This document shows positions 53,469 through 61,369 of a DNA stretch of 64,000 bases, one piece after another. This DNA is from Microbacterium arborescens (GTDB taxonomy: Bacteria; Actinomycetota; Actinomycetes; Actinomycetales; Microbacteriaceae). Each line of letters begins with the position of its first letter. The stretch's first letter is position 1. Position numbers and translations under genes: made by a program. The notes beneath the pieces are model-generated. The model saw only the letters and a list, made by a program, of their open reading frames with translations, made no database searches and was not told the origin of the DNA. The stretch covers positions 620,001-684,000 of the forward strand of contig QNUV01000021.1 in the NCBI GenBank assembly GCA_003339645.1. Direction: 5' to 3'.

Positions 53469-54416
53469 ATGAATGCACCGTCGCACCCGTCCGCCCCCAC
53501 GCCCGGCCCGATCGCGGTCTGCATGCACGGCTTCGCCCCGGTCGCCGCAGACGGAACGCGTCTGCACGACGCACCCGCCGAGACCTGGGACGACGTGTTC
53601 GCGCAGGTCGAGCGGCTCGGCTTCACCGCGATCGAGATCGCGGACAGCCACATCCGTCCGTCCGAGCTGACCGCGTCCCGTCGCGCCGAGCTGAAGTCCG
53701 TCGCGACGAGCCACGGGATCGAGCTCGTCTCGGTGCACGTGCAGCGCCAGAGCGTCATCCAGCCCGGCAAGGGCGAAGAGAACCTCGCGTACGCGCACCG
53801 CGCCATCGACGCGGCGGCCGAGCTCGGCATGCGCGTCTTCTCGACCGGCCTCCACCAGCCCTTCAGCGAGGCGCAGCGCGCGGCCCTGTGGTTCTGGACC
53901 GCGCCGGGCCCGGTCGACCCCGATGACACCGACACCCGCGCGCTCGCGGTCCGCCGCCTGCGCGAACTCGGCGAGCACGCGGCATCCGTCGGCCTGCCGA
54001 TGTCGCTCGAGATGTACGAGGACACCTACCTCGGCACCGCCGACAGCGCGGTGCGCCTCGTCGAGGAGATCGGGCTCGACAACGTCGGCCTCAACCCCGA
54101 CATCGGCAACCTCGTGCGCCTGCACCGCCCCATCGAGGACTGGCGCGAGATGCACGAGAAGACCCTCCCCTACGCCAACTACTGGCACATGAAGAACTAC
54201 GCGCGCGACGAGGCGGCCGACGGCAGCTGGCAGACCTCGACGCCGACGAGCATGGAGCTCGGCCTCATCAACTACCGGGCGATGGTCGCCCGCGCGCTCG
54301 AGCTCGGATTCCGCGGCCCGTTCCTCATGGAGCAGTACGGCGGCGACAGCCTCGGCGTCTGCGCCCGCAACCGCGACTACCTGACCTCCCTGCTTCCGGC
54401 GACCGCCGGAGCCTGA
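53469..54416 (+). CDS. Sugar phosphate isomerase/epimerase-like TIM-barrel enzyme
   Basis: 315-aa cytoplasmic protein of the AP-endonuclease-2/xylose-isomerase-like barrel family. Metal-ligand-type positions are visible: SLEMYEDTYLG (Glu), NPDIGNLV (Asp), ANYWHMKNY (His-Lys) and FLMEQYGGDS (Glu). Family members isomerise, epimerise or decarboxylate hydroxy-acids and keto-sugars. In this setting a 3-oxo-acid decarboxylase role (like the 3-oxo-isoapionate decarboxylase OiaC, producing erythrulose) would link the dehydrogenase next door to the kinase; this is inference. First gene of the second half-cluster. Confidence 0.82.
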   Translation: MNAPSHPSAPTPGPIAVCMHGFAPVAADGTRLHDAPAETWDDVFAQVERLGFTAIEIADSHIRPSELTASRRAELKSVATSHGIELVSVHVQRQSVIQPGKGEENLAYAHRAIDAAAELGMRVFSTGLHQPFSEAQRAALWFWTAPGPVDPDDTDTRALAVRRLRELGEHAASVGLPMSLEMYEDTYLGTADSAVRLVEEIGLDNVGLNPDIGNLVRLHRPIEDWREMHEKTLPYANYWHMKNYARDEAADGSWQTSTPTSMELGLINYRAMVARALELGFRGPFLMEQYGGDSLGVCARNRDYLTSLLPATAGA

Positions 54417-54439
54417 CCGACACCGACGAGGAGAACGTC

Positions 54440-55411
54440 ATGACCGAGAACGAACGCCCCGTGTACGCGGTGGTGGGCAGCGGCTACATGGGCGGCGGCA
54501 TCGCGCAGTCGCTCGCCCTGTCCGGCGCCGACGTGCGCATCGCCGATGTCGACATCGAAGTCGCCCGCGGCAACCGCGACCGCCTCATCGCCGAGGCCGC
54601 GCAGTTCACCGCCGACGGCCTGTTCCCCGCCGACGCCAGCGCCGTCATCGCGGAGCGCATCACGGCGATGACGATCGAGGATGCCGTCGCCGGCGCTTCC
54701 TTCATCGAGGAGGCGGTGCCCGAGAAGATCGAGATCAAGCACGCGACCCTCCGCCGCATCTCGGCTGCGGCCGCGCCCGACGCGATCATCGGCAGCAACA
54801 CCTCGACGATCCTCATCGGCCGCCTCGCCGAAGCCGTGACGAACCCCGGCCGGTTTCTCGGCGTGCACTTCTCCAACCCCGCTCCCTTCATCCCCGGCGT
54901 CGAGCTGATCCCGCACGCCGGCACCGACGAGGCGGTCCTCCCCGTCGTCGAGGCCATCGTCGCCGCGACGGGCAAGGAGACCGCCCGGGTGAAGGATGCG
55001 ACCGGGTTCGTGCTCAATCGCCTGCAGTACGCGCTCTTCCACGAGGCGACGCAGCTGGTGGAGGAGGGCGTCGCCACGCCGGAGGACATCGACACCATCG
55101 TGCGCACGACCTTCGGCTTCCGGCTGCCGTTCTTCGGGCCGTTCGCGATCGCCGACATGGCCGGCCTCGACGTGTACGCGTTCTGCTACGCCTCACTGCA
55201 GACCGAGTTCCCCGAGCGGTTCGCGACGCCGCCCATCCTCGACCAGCTCGTCTCGGCCGGGAAGCTCGGCACGAAGTCCGGCGCCGGGTTCCTCGACGTC
55301 CCCGTCGAGCGCACGCCCGAGCTCATCGCCTACCGCAACAAGGCGTACGTCGCGATGAAGAAGCTCATCGACGAGCTCGGCCCCGCCCCCATCCACCCCG
55401 CACAGGACTGA
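54440..55411 (+). CDS. 3-hydroxyacyl-CoA dehydrogenase family oxidoreductase (possible sugar-acid 3-dehydrogenase)
   Basis: 323-aa NAD(P)-dependent enzyme. Rossmann motif GSGYMGGGIAQSLALSG at the N-terminus; catalytic region GVHFSNPAPFIPGVELIP (His); ATGFVLNRLQYALFHEA and TTFGFRLPFFGPFAIADMAGLD in the C-terminal domain. The compact single-domain form without an enoyl-hydratase partner resembles L-gulonate 3-dehydrogenase/lambda-crystallin and carnitine dehydrogenase rather than beta-oxidation enzymes. No acyl-CoA genes accompany it, so a polyhydroxy acid is a better substrate guess. RBS GAGGAGAA. Confidence 0.85.
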   Translation: MTENERPVYAVVGSGYMGGGIAQSLALSGADVRIADVDIEVARGNRDRLIAEAAQFTADGLFPADASAVIAERITAMTIEDAVAGASFIEEAVPEKIEIKHATLRRISAAAAPDAIIGSNTSTILIGRLAEAVTNPGRFLGVHFSNPAPFIPGVELIPHAGTDEAVLPVVEAIVAATGKETARVKDATGFVLNRLQYALFHEATQLVEEGVATPEDIDTIVRTTFGFRLPFFGPFAIADMAGLDVYAFCYASLQTEFPERFATPPILDQLVSAGKLGTKSGAGFLDVPVERTPELIAYRNKAYVAMKKLIDELGPAPIHPAQD

Positions 55412-55422
55412 GAGAACACGCC

Positions 55423-56193
55423 ATGGCATCCGTCTTCCCCGCTGAGCGCACCGTCATCCTGACCGGCGCCGCGAGCCCCCGGGGCATCGGCCGCACGACC
55501 GCCTTCCACCTGGCAGAGCGCGGCTGGCATGTCGGCATCGTCGACGTCGACGCCGCGGCCGCCGAGCGCACCGCCGCCGAGGTCGCCGAGGCTCACGGTG
55601 TGCGGGCCGTCGGCGTCGGCGCGAACGTGGCCGACCGCCAGCAGGCCGTCGCCGCGATCGACACGCTCGAGGCGTCGCTGCCGCAGATCGTCGCCCTCGT
55701 GAATTTCGCCGGGGTCTCGTCCCCGATCCCCTACCTCGAGGTCACCCCCGAGGAATGGCACCGCGTCGAGTCGATCAACCTCGACGGCGTGCACTGGGTC
55801 ACCCAGCGCGTCGCCCGGACGCTCGTCGCGAACGGCGTGGGGCGCCTCGTGGGCATCTCGTCGGTGTCGGCGCAGCGCGGCGGCGGCACCTTCTCGAAGA
55901 CGCCCTACTCGGCGGCGAAGGCGGGTGTGATCGGCCTGATGCGCTCGGTCGCGCGAGAGCTCGGTCCGCTCGGCATCACGGCGAACGTCATCTCGCCAGG
56001 CCCGATCGACACCGACATCATGGGCGGGACGCTGACGGAGGAGCGCAAGGAGGCGATGGCCGCCGACGGCGTGCTGCCGCGCATCGGCACTCCCACCGAC
56101 ATCGCCGCGGCGGTGGCCTACCTGATCAGCGAGGACGCCGGATTCGTGACGGGCCAGACCCTGAACGTCGACGGTGGCCTCTACATGCACTGA
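55423..56193 (+). CDS. Short-chain dehydrogenase/reductase
   Basis: 256-aa classical SDR. Cofactor motif TGAASPRGIGRTTAF, NFAG in place of NNAG, catalytic Ser in GISSVSAQ and Tyr-x-x-x-Lys in YSAAKAG, and C-terminal GFVTGQTLNVDGGLYMH. Asp in VDVDAA after beta-2 favours NAD over NADP. It is predicted to oxidise a polyol or sugar in the same pathway. Follows the dehydrogenase gene by 11 bp. Confidence 0.92.
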   Translation: MASVFPAERTVILTGAASPRGIGRTTAFHLAERGWHVGIVDVDAAAAERTAAEVAEAHGVRAVGVGANVADRQQAVAAIDTLEASLPQIVALVNFAGVSSPIPYLEVTPEEWHRVESINLDGVHWVTQRVARTLVANGVGRLVGISSVSAQRGGGTFSKTPYSAAKAGVIGLMRSVARELGPLGITANVISPGPIDTDIMGGTLTEERKEAMAADGVLPRIGTPTDIAAAVAYLISEDAGFVTGQTLNVDGGLYMH

Positions 56194-56200
56194 GGCTCCC

Positions 56201-56302
56201 GTGAACCGCAACTGGTCCCGCGGACGCCTCGGGTTCCTGGCCATCGGGGTGATCTGCGTGGTCGTCGGCCTCGTCCTGATCATCCCCTCACTCGGCGGCT
56301 GA
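56201..56302 (+). CDS. 33-aa single-helix membrane peptide
   Basis: A short frame with GTG start, GAGG 6 nt upstream, encodes MNRNWSRGRLGFLAIGVICV and then a continuing hydrophobic run ending in PSLGG: a basic cytoplasmic N-terminus and one membrane helix. It begins 7 bp after the SDR stop and ends 52 bp before the MFS gene. Small helices like this often accompany transporters as assembly or stability partners. I know no named family. Confidence 0.6.
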   Translation: MNRNWSRGRLGFLAIGVICVVVGLVLIIPSLGG

Positions 56303-56354
56303 ACCGCCGCCTCGTCACTCCGTCACACCCACACGAACTCGAAGGAGAGTCACT

Positions 56355-57749
56355 GTGTCCTCATCGGACTACGGTCCCGCCACGCGGGCCAACGTCACGG
56401 TCGCGAATGAGCTGCTGAGCAGCCCGCACCTGGCGAGCGGCATCAAGAAGGCCACCTACCGGCTCATGCCGATGCTCATCATCCTGTACTTCGTCGCGTT
56501 CCTCGATCGCACGAATGTCGGGTTCGCCGAGTCCGCTCTCGAAGTCGACCGGGGCATCTCGGCCGGGGCCTATGCCCTCGGTGCCGGCATCTTCTTCATC
56601 TGCTACGCCCTCTTCGAGATACCCTCGAACCTGCTGCTCGACAAGTTCGGCGCGCGCTTCTGGCTCGCCCGCATCGCGGTCACCTGGGGAATCGTCGCGT
56701 CGCTCTTCGCCTTCGTCAACGGCGAGACGATGTTCATCGTGCTGCGCTTCCTCCTGGGCGTCACGGAGGCCGGCCTCTTCCCCGGCGTCATCATGTTCCT
56801 CGCGCAGTGGTTCCCCAACAAGCGCCGCGTGCAGATGTTCGCGCTGTTCTACCTCGCGCAGCCCTTCTCGCAGATGCTGGGAGCCCCGCTGTCGGGCGGC
56901 CTGATCAGCATCGGCGACCAGGTCACCCCGTGGGCCGGCTGGCAGGTGATGTTCTTCGTCGAGGGCATGATGGCGGTCGTCGCCGGTATCGCAGCCCTGT
57001 TCTTCCTCGTCGACTCGCCGCAGAAGGCGAAGTTCCTCGATGACGACGAGAAGGCCGCGCTGAAGGCGGTGATGGAGCACGAAGACACCGTGAAGGAATC
57101 CGATGGGCCCCGCGGCATCGGCGCGGCGCTCATCAGCTGGAAGGTCTGGTACTTCACCGTCATCTACTTCTGCCTGCAGATCGCCGTCTACGGCACGACG
57201 TTCTACCTGCCGCAGCAGGTGTCGAACCTCATCGGAGAGTCGGTCGGCTGGCAGGTCGGCCTCGTGTCCGCCATCCCGTGGGCCGTCGGCCTGTTCGCCT
57301 GCTACTACGTCGGCAAGCACGCCGACACCGTGCGCCGGCGCCGCGTGTGGGGTGCCCTGTTCTTCCTCGTGACGGGTTCGGCCATCCTCGTGTCGGCGTG
57401 GGCCGGAGCCAACGGGCAGGGCCTGCTCGGCATCATCGCGATCACCGTCGCGGTCGCGGCGTTCCTCTCGACGGGCCCCATCACCTGGTCGTTCCCGACC
57501 TCGTTCCTCACGGGGGCCGCGGCCGCGGCCGGCATCGGCCTCATCAACTCCCTCGGCAACCTGGGCGGCTTCGTCGCCCCGATCATGCGCACGGGGATCA
57601 ACGAGGCCGTCCCGACCGAGAGCGGAGCCTGGGGCGTGGTGTCGCTGGGTCTGTTCGCGTTCCTCGCCGCCGTCATGATGTGGGCGACCCGGTTCTTCAG
57701 CTCGAAGGCCGACGCCCTCCTGACCTCGGGAGAGCCCCAGCGCCGCTGA
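56355..57749 (+). CDS. MFS transporter, anion:cation symporter family (sugar-acid type)
   Basis: 464-aa membrane carrier with 12 predicted helices. The opening LIILYFVAFLDRTNVGFAES, CYALFEIPSNLLLDKFGARFWL and RFLLGVTEAGLFPGVIMFLAQWF are characteristic of the ACS family (GudP, tartrate and phthalate carriers), which import carboxylated compounds with protons. It ends the catabolic cluster and supports a sugar acid as the natural substrate. GTG start with GAAGGAGAG upstream; a hairpin terminator follows. Confidence 0.92.
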   Translation: MSSSDYGPATRANVTVANELLSSPHLASGIKKATYRLMPMLIILYFVAFLDRTNVGFAESALEVDRGISAGAYALGAGIFFICYALFEIPSNLLLDKFGARFWLARIAVTWGIVASLFAFVNGETMFIVLRFLLGVTEAGLFPGVIMFLAQWFPNKRRVQMFALFYLAQPFSQMLGAPLSGGLISIGDQVTPWAGWQVMFFVEGMMAVVAGIAALFFLVDSPQKAKFLDDDEKAALKAVMEHEDTVKESDGPRGIGAALISWKVWYFTVIYFCLQIAVYGTTFYLPQQVSNLIGESVGWQVGLVSAIPWAVGLFACYYVGKHADTVRRRRVWGALFFLVTGSAILVSAWAGANGQGLLGIIAITVAVAAFLSTGPITWSFPTSFLTGAAAAAGIGLINSLGNLGGFVAPIMRTGINEAVPTESGAWGVVSLGLFAFLAAVMMWATRFFSSKADALLTSGEPQRR

Positions 57750-57765
57750 CGCGTCGCGCGTTTCG

Positions 57766-57801
57766 AACGGCCCGGTGTCGCCTCGTGCGGCCCGGGCCGT
57801 T
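57766..57801 (+). terminator. Hairpin terminator after the MFS gene
   Basis: Perfect 10-bp stem (AACGGCCCGG with CCGGGCCGTT) with a 16-nt loop, continued by TTCGG, 17 bp after the MFS stop and before the convergent topoisomerase gene. Confidence 0.65.
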
Positions 57802-57854
57802 TCGGCGTCGCGCCGAAGCTGCCCGGTGAGTGCTCGGGCGCTGCGCCGTCGGCG

Positions 57855-58817
57855 TCAACCGAGGACGAGGGAACGGATGGCGGACTCGGGCGAGACGGTC
57901 GTGTCGAGCAGCATCCCCGAGCGATAACGCTCGAACACGCGCGGATCGATGTACGAGCTGCGCGCGACCGCCGGGGTGTTGCCCAGCGCCGTCGCCGCGG
58001 CGCGCACCGCTTCGACCTCGGCCTGATGCACGGCCCGGGCGGTCTCGGCGATGCCGATGCGGGCGAGGGCATCCGCCGCGACGACGGTGCCTCGGAGCGT
58101 GCGGAAGTCCTTCGCGGTGAACGGGCCGCCGGTCAGCGCACGGACGTACGCGTTGACGTCGTTCGGGGTGAGCGGCACCCGCCGGCGCTGCCGCTGCCAC
58201 GCGAGCAACGGCGACGAGGGCCGCCCCTCGATCAGCAGCATGATCGCCGTCGCGAGATCGGGGTCGGGGATCTCGAGCGCCTGCCGCTGCCCGCTCTTGC
58301 CCGAGAAAGCCAGGCTCACGACGGCGTCGGCCACCGAGGCGTCGCGCCGCCGGAGCGTCGTCAGCCCCCGGCTGCCGTGCTGCAGCAGGTAGCGCTGCGA
58401 CCCGATGCGCAGCGCCGAGCGGTCGAGCAGCCGGAATGCCGCCGCGAGGACGCGTTCGCGGTCGAGGTCGGCGCGACGCAACGACGCGGTCGCCCGGGAC
58501 CGGGCGCGCGGCAGGGACTCGGCGAGCTGCAGCGCCCTCGCGTACTTGCCCTTGTCGCGGCTGCGCGTCCAGTCGGGATGGTAGATGTACTGTCGGCGGC
58601 CCGCATCGTCGGTTCCGACGACCTGGATGTGCCCCTGGGGATCCGCGCAGATCCAGACGTCCTGCCACGCCGGCGGGATGACGATCGTGCGGATGCGGGC
58701 GAGATCGCGCCGCCCGACCACGCCGCCGTCGGCGTCCGTGTACCGGAAGCCCTTGCCCGAGCGGATGCGCCGGATGCCGGCATCCACATCGGGTCGGACC
58801 CGGACGAGTCGGGCCAC
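57855..58817 (-). CDS. DNA topoisomerase IB
   Basis: 320-aa poxvirus-type topoisomerase IB that relaxes supercoils through a 3'-phosphotyrosyl intermediate. The N-terminal domain contains IRTIVIPPAWQDVWIC and YIYHPDWTRSRDKGKY; the catalytic domain has FTAKDFRTLRGTV (Arg/Lys region) and the active-site Tyr in ARSSYIDPRVFERY. Length is normal for bacterial members. GTG start at 58817, one base after the DUF7218 stop, so both are probably co-transcribed. Confidence 0.93.
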   Translation of the reverse strand: MARLVRVRPDVDAGIRRIRSGKGFRYTDADGGVVGRRDLARIRTIVIPPAWQDVWICADPQGHIQVVGTDDAGRRQYIYHPDWTRSRDKGKYARALQLAESLPRARSRATASLRRADLDRERVLAAAFRLLDRSALRIGSQRYLLQHGSRGLTTLRRRDASVADAVVSLAFSGKSGQRQALEIPDPDLATAIMLLIEGRPSSPLLAWQRQRRRVPLTPNDVNAYVRALTGGPFTAKDFRTLRGTVVAADALARIGIAETARAVHQAEVEAVRAAATALGNTPAVARSSYIDPRVFERYRSGMLLDTTVSPESAIRSLVLG

Positions 58818-58818
58818 C

Positions 58819-59088
58819 TCAGTGGTTGCGCAGCATCGAGATGATCTGCGCCTTCTTCTTGCCGGAGTACCCGGAGATGCCGAGTTCCTTGGCGCGCTTC
58901 TTCAGCTCGTCGACGGTCCAGTCCTCGTAGTCGCCGGACTGCCCGCCCCGGCTGCCGACCTTCTTGCGGCCGTCACGGGCGGCGGCGTTCGAGATGCGAG
59001 CGGCCTTCTCCTTCGAGGCGCCGTCCTCGCGCAGCTCCTCGTAGAGCTCGGGGTCTTTGAGACTGTTCGATCCGCGTCCCTGTGGCAT
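58819..59088 (-). CDS. DUF7218 / Rho-termination N-domain-like protein
   Basis: 89-aa basic protein. The first half, GSNSLKDPELYEELREDGASKEKAARISNAA, matches the DUF7218 pattern common beside DNA-metabolism genes; the second half, WTVDELKKRAKELGISGYS followed by KKAQIISMLR, is a SAP/Rho-N-like nucleic-acid-binding motif. It is upstream of topoisomerase IB. A chromatin- or nucleic-acid-associated role is inferred. Confidence 0.85.
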   Translation of the reverse strand: MPQGRGSNSLKDPELYEELREDGASKEKAARISNAAARDGRKKVGSRGGQSGDYEDWTVDELKKRAKELGISGYSGKKKAQIISMLRNH

Positions 59089-59423
59089 GGCGGTCTCCCC
59101 TCTTCGTCAGGCCGAGATTACGACCGCCACGACGGCCGTCGCAGGTGCTTGACAGGCATTCGCGCAAGGGCGTAACCCCACCCCACCCGCCGCCCGCCGC
59201 CCGCCGGCCGCCGCCCGACCGCGACCCGACACAAAGGGCGCCATCCTCGCCGCCGACACGACCATGCGCGTCGGGTCGGCGCGTGACGGGCTACCACCAC
59301 GGGGAATCGATCGTCAAGGCCTCGGCACTTACGCTCGGCATTCTCTAACGTTGCGGTCAGCCCTTCACGGGGTCGGAACGTCTCGCAGTGGGACGGACAT
59401 TGGGAGACAGACAAGGAGCCCCC
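59089..59423. other. 335-bp divergent intergenic region
   Basis: No gene is visible. It separates the DUF7218 gene (minus) from the small membrane protein (plus) and must carry both promoters. The stretch 59180-59220 is an extreme C-rich tract made of CCGCC/CGCCCG repeats. The last 15 bases before the ATG contain AAGGAG. Confidence 0.6.
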
Positions 59424-59588
59424 ATGAACATCTTCCTCATCATCATCATCGTCGTTGCGATCGTGCTCGCGATCGTCAGTGGCCTGAACAGCGCCCTGAG
59501 CTGGCTGCTCTGGGTTGCTCTGATCGTCGGTGTGATCGCGCTCATCGCGTTCCTCTTCCGAGTGATCAGCGGCAACAAGCGCGTCTGA
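59424..59588 (+). CDS. Small two-helix membrane protein
   Basis: 54-aa protein that is nearly all membrane: MNIFLIIIIVVAIVLAIVSG, then a second helix (LLWVALIVGVIALIAFLF) and a short basic tail. It resembles small hydrophobic proteins that are stress-induced in actinobacteria, but no function can be assigned. ATG 59424 has a strong AAGGAG; the upstream extension is not hydrophobic and was rejected. Confidence 0.8.
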   Translation: MNIFLIIIIVVAIVLAIVSGLNSALSWLLWVALIVGVIALIAFLFRVISGNKRV

Positions 59589-59602
59589 CCGCCGCGCTGC
59601 GC

Positions 59603-59632
59603 GAACGCCTCCGCCTCCGGGCGGGGGCGTTC
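59603..59632 (+). terminator. Hairpin terminator after the small membrane protein
   Basis: 13-bp stem with one mismatch (GAACGCCTCCGCC with GGCGGGGGCGTTC), TCCG loop, followed by TGCATTTC, 15 bp after the stop. Confidence 0.7.
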
Positions 59633-59682
59633 TGCATTTCCGGAGCCGTGCGGCGACCTGCTCCGAGGACCTCTGGACGAGT

Positions 59683-59724
59683 CGCGATATATCGTGTTAC
59701 CGTCAGCACACGCGATATATCGCG
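59683..59724 (+). promoter_or_regulatory. Twin PadR-type operators
   Basis: CGCGATATATCGTG (59683-59696) and the perfect palindrome CGCGATATATCGCG (59711-59724) are repeated at 28-bp spacing, 41 bp before the DUF4097 gene. The AT-rich core is unlike the surroundings and could include the -10 element. The PadR regulator encoded two genes on is the likely binder (autoregulation). Confidence 0.78.
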
Positions 59725-59764
59725 AATAGTTCGCGGCAACCGTCGCCTGAGAGAGGGAAGCGCC

Positions 59765-60712
59765 ATGACACTGCAGAAATGGATCGTCCACCCCGACGAG
59801 ACGCGGGTGATCGACGTCGATGACATCCGCAAGCTCAAGGTGAGCATGGTCGGGGGTCAGATCGACATCGTCGCCCACGACGAACCGGGCGTCCGCATCG
59901 AGGTGCACGCCGTCACGGGCAAGGATCTCCGTATCGAAGCGACCGGCGACGTCGTCGAGATCGACCACCCGCAGCTGCGCTGGGACAACTTCACGCAGGT
60001 CTTCCGCAACTTCGGGTCGTCCGGGCCGAAGGCCGAGATCAGCGTCGCCGTCCCGCGAGGCACCGACCTCACGCTCGGCGTCGTCAGCGCGAGCGCGCTC
60101 GTGTCGGGTCTCACGGCCGATGCGCGGGTCAATACCGTCTCGGGCGACATCATCATCGACGGGATCACGGGCGACGTGAACGCCAACGCCGTCTCGGGCG
60201 ACGTACAGGCTCGCGAGCTGACCGGAGCGCTCACTGCGAAGTCCGTGTCGGGCGACGTGTCGGCGATCGGCACCCTGCGCGCGGCCGACATCGACACCGT
60301 GTCGGGCGCCATGCTCGTCGACTCGTCCGGTCCGATCCAGTCGATCACGCTCCACACCGTGGGCGGCGACGCGACGGTGCGCCTCGACGAGAGCCTGCCC
60401 GCGAACTATCAGGTGCGAAGCGTCAGCGGACGCGTGCTCATCGACGGGGTCGTGCGATCCGGTCAGGGTGCCGGGCCGCTGACGAGCTTCGCCGGCTCGA
60501 CCGGTGAACTCAGCGGATCGTTCGTCGATGTCCGCACCAACTCGGTCTCGGGCGACCTGACCGTTCTGCGGCGCTCCGCCCCCGCGGCCACCGACGTCGC
60601 CGGCACGAGCACTCCCGAGGTCGCCGGCGAGGCAGCACCCGACGCCGCCCCGGGCGAAGCGGCGCCCACCACCCCGGCCGAGGACACCGCCGACCGTCGC
60701 GAGGAGCTCTGA
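59765..60712 (+). CDS. DUF4097 beta-strand repeat protein
   Basis: 315-aa protein without signal peptide or membrane helix. The central part is a right-handed beta-helix-like array of VSGDV-type repeats (NTVSGDIIIDG, NAVSGDVQA, KSVSGDVSA, DTVSGAMLV, RSVSGRVLI, NSVSGDLTV). The C-terminal about 45 residues are Ala/Pro/Glu-rich and disordered. DUF4097 proteins commonly pair with PadR regulators, as here; they are thought to be stress or envelope linked. ATG 59765 follows GAGAGGGAAG. Confidence 0.9.
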   Translation: MTLQKWIVHPDETRVIDVDDIRKLKVSMVGGQIDIVAHDEPGVRIEVHAVTGKDLRIEATGDVVEIDHPQLRWDNFTQVFRNFGSSGPKAEISVAVPRGTDLTLGVVSASALVSGLTADARVNTVSGDIIIDGITGDVNANAVSGDVQARELTGALTAKSVSGDVSAIGTLRAADIDTVSGAMLVDSSGPIQSITLHTVGGDATVRLDESLPANYQVRSVSGRVLIDGVVRSGQGAGPLTSFAGSTGELSGSFVDVRTNSVSGDLTVLRRSAPAATDVAGTSTPEVAGEAAPDAAPGEAAPTTPAEDTADRREEL

Positions 60713-60714
60713 CG

Positions 60715-61323
60715 ATGCCGCCCGTCTTCTCCCACGGTGATCTACGCCTCTACCTGCTGTCGCTGCTCGACGAGTCGCCGCGTCATGGGTACGACCTCAT
60801 GCAGGCCCTGACGGAGCGCACCGGCGGCACGTACTCACCGAGCGCCGGCACCATCTATCCGCGGTTGGCCAAGCTCGAGGACGAAGGACTCGTGACCAAG
60901 ACCGTCGACGGTCGCAAGACGATCTACGAGATCACGGATGCCGGCCGTGACGAGCTCTCGGCCCGCCGCCATGACCTCGACGGCATCCAGGCCGGCCTGG
61001 CCGACAGCATCCGCCTCATCGCCGACGAGGTCCGGGGCAGCGTGCGCGCCGCGATGAAGAGCCTCCAGGCCGATCTCGCAGCGGCCGCGAACCTCGATCA
61101 CGAGACGGCCACGCGTCCGACACCACCCGAGAACCCGCGCGCCGAAGCCCGCGCGCAGGCGCAGCGAGCGGATGCCGCGATCGCCGAGTTCCGGGCGAAC
61201 GTGAAGGCCGACCTGCGGTCGCACATCGCGCGCGACGGCGACGTCACGGCTTCCACCGTCGACGACCTCGTCGCTGCACTCACCCGGGCCCGCGATGAGG
61301 TGCTGCGGGCCCTACGGGGCTGA
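60715..61323 (+). CDS. PadR-family transcriptional regulator
   Basis: 202-aa regulator. N-terminal winged helix: LRLYLLSLLDESPRHGYDLMQAL, TGGTYSPSAGTIYPRLAKLEDEGLV, KTIYEITDAGRDEL, all typical PadR. The C-terminal half is a long helical, Ala-rich dimerisation region. Starts 2 bp after the DUF4097 stop and probably represses its own operon through the twin operators at 59683-59724. Confidence 0.95.
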   Translation: MPPVFSHGDLRLYLLSLLDESPRHGYDLMQALTERTGGTYSPSAGTIYPRLAKLEDEGLVTKTVDGRKTIYEITDAGRDELSARRHDLDGIQAGLADSIRLIADEVRGSVRAAMKSLQADLAAAANLDHETATRPTPPENPRAEARAQAQRADAAIAEFRANVKADLRSHIARDGDVTASTVDDLVAALTRARDEVLRALRG

Positions 61324-61369
61324 CGACGCGCGGTGCCACGCCGCACCGATGACCTCTGCTCCGGGCCGC

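Noticed and set aside
57010-57030. A fourth copy of the palindromic element (GTCGACTCGCCGCAGAA in the MFS gene)
   Set aside because: Only one arm-like word occurs; no complementary outer arm or inner GCGGATGC/GCATCCGC pair follows, and it is explained by conserved MFS coding sequence (VDSPQKAKF).
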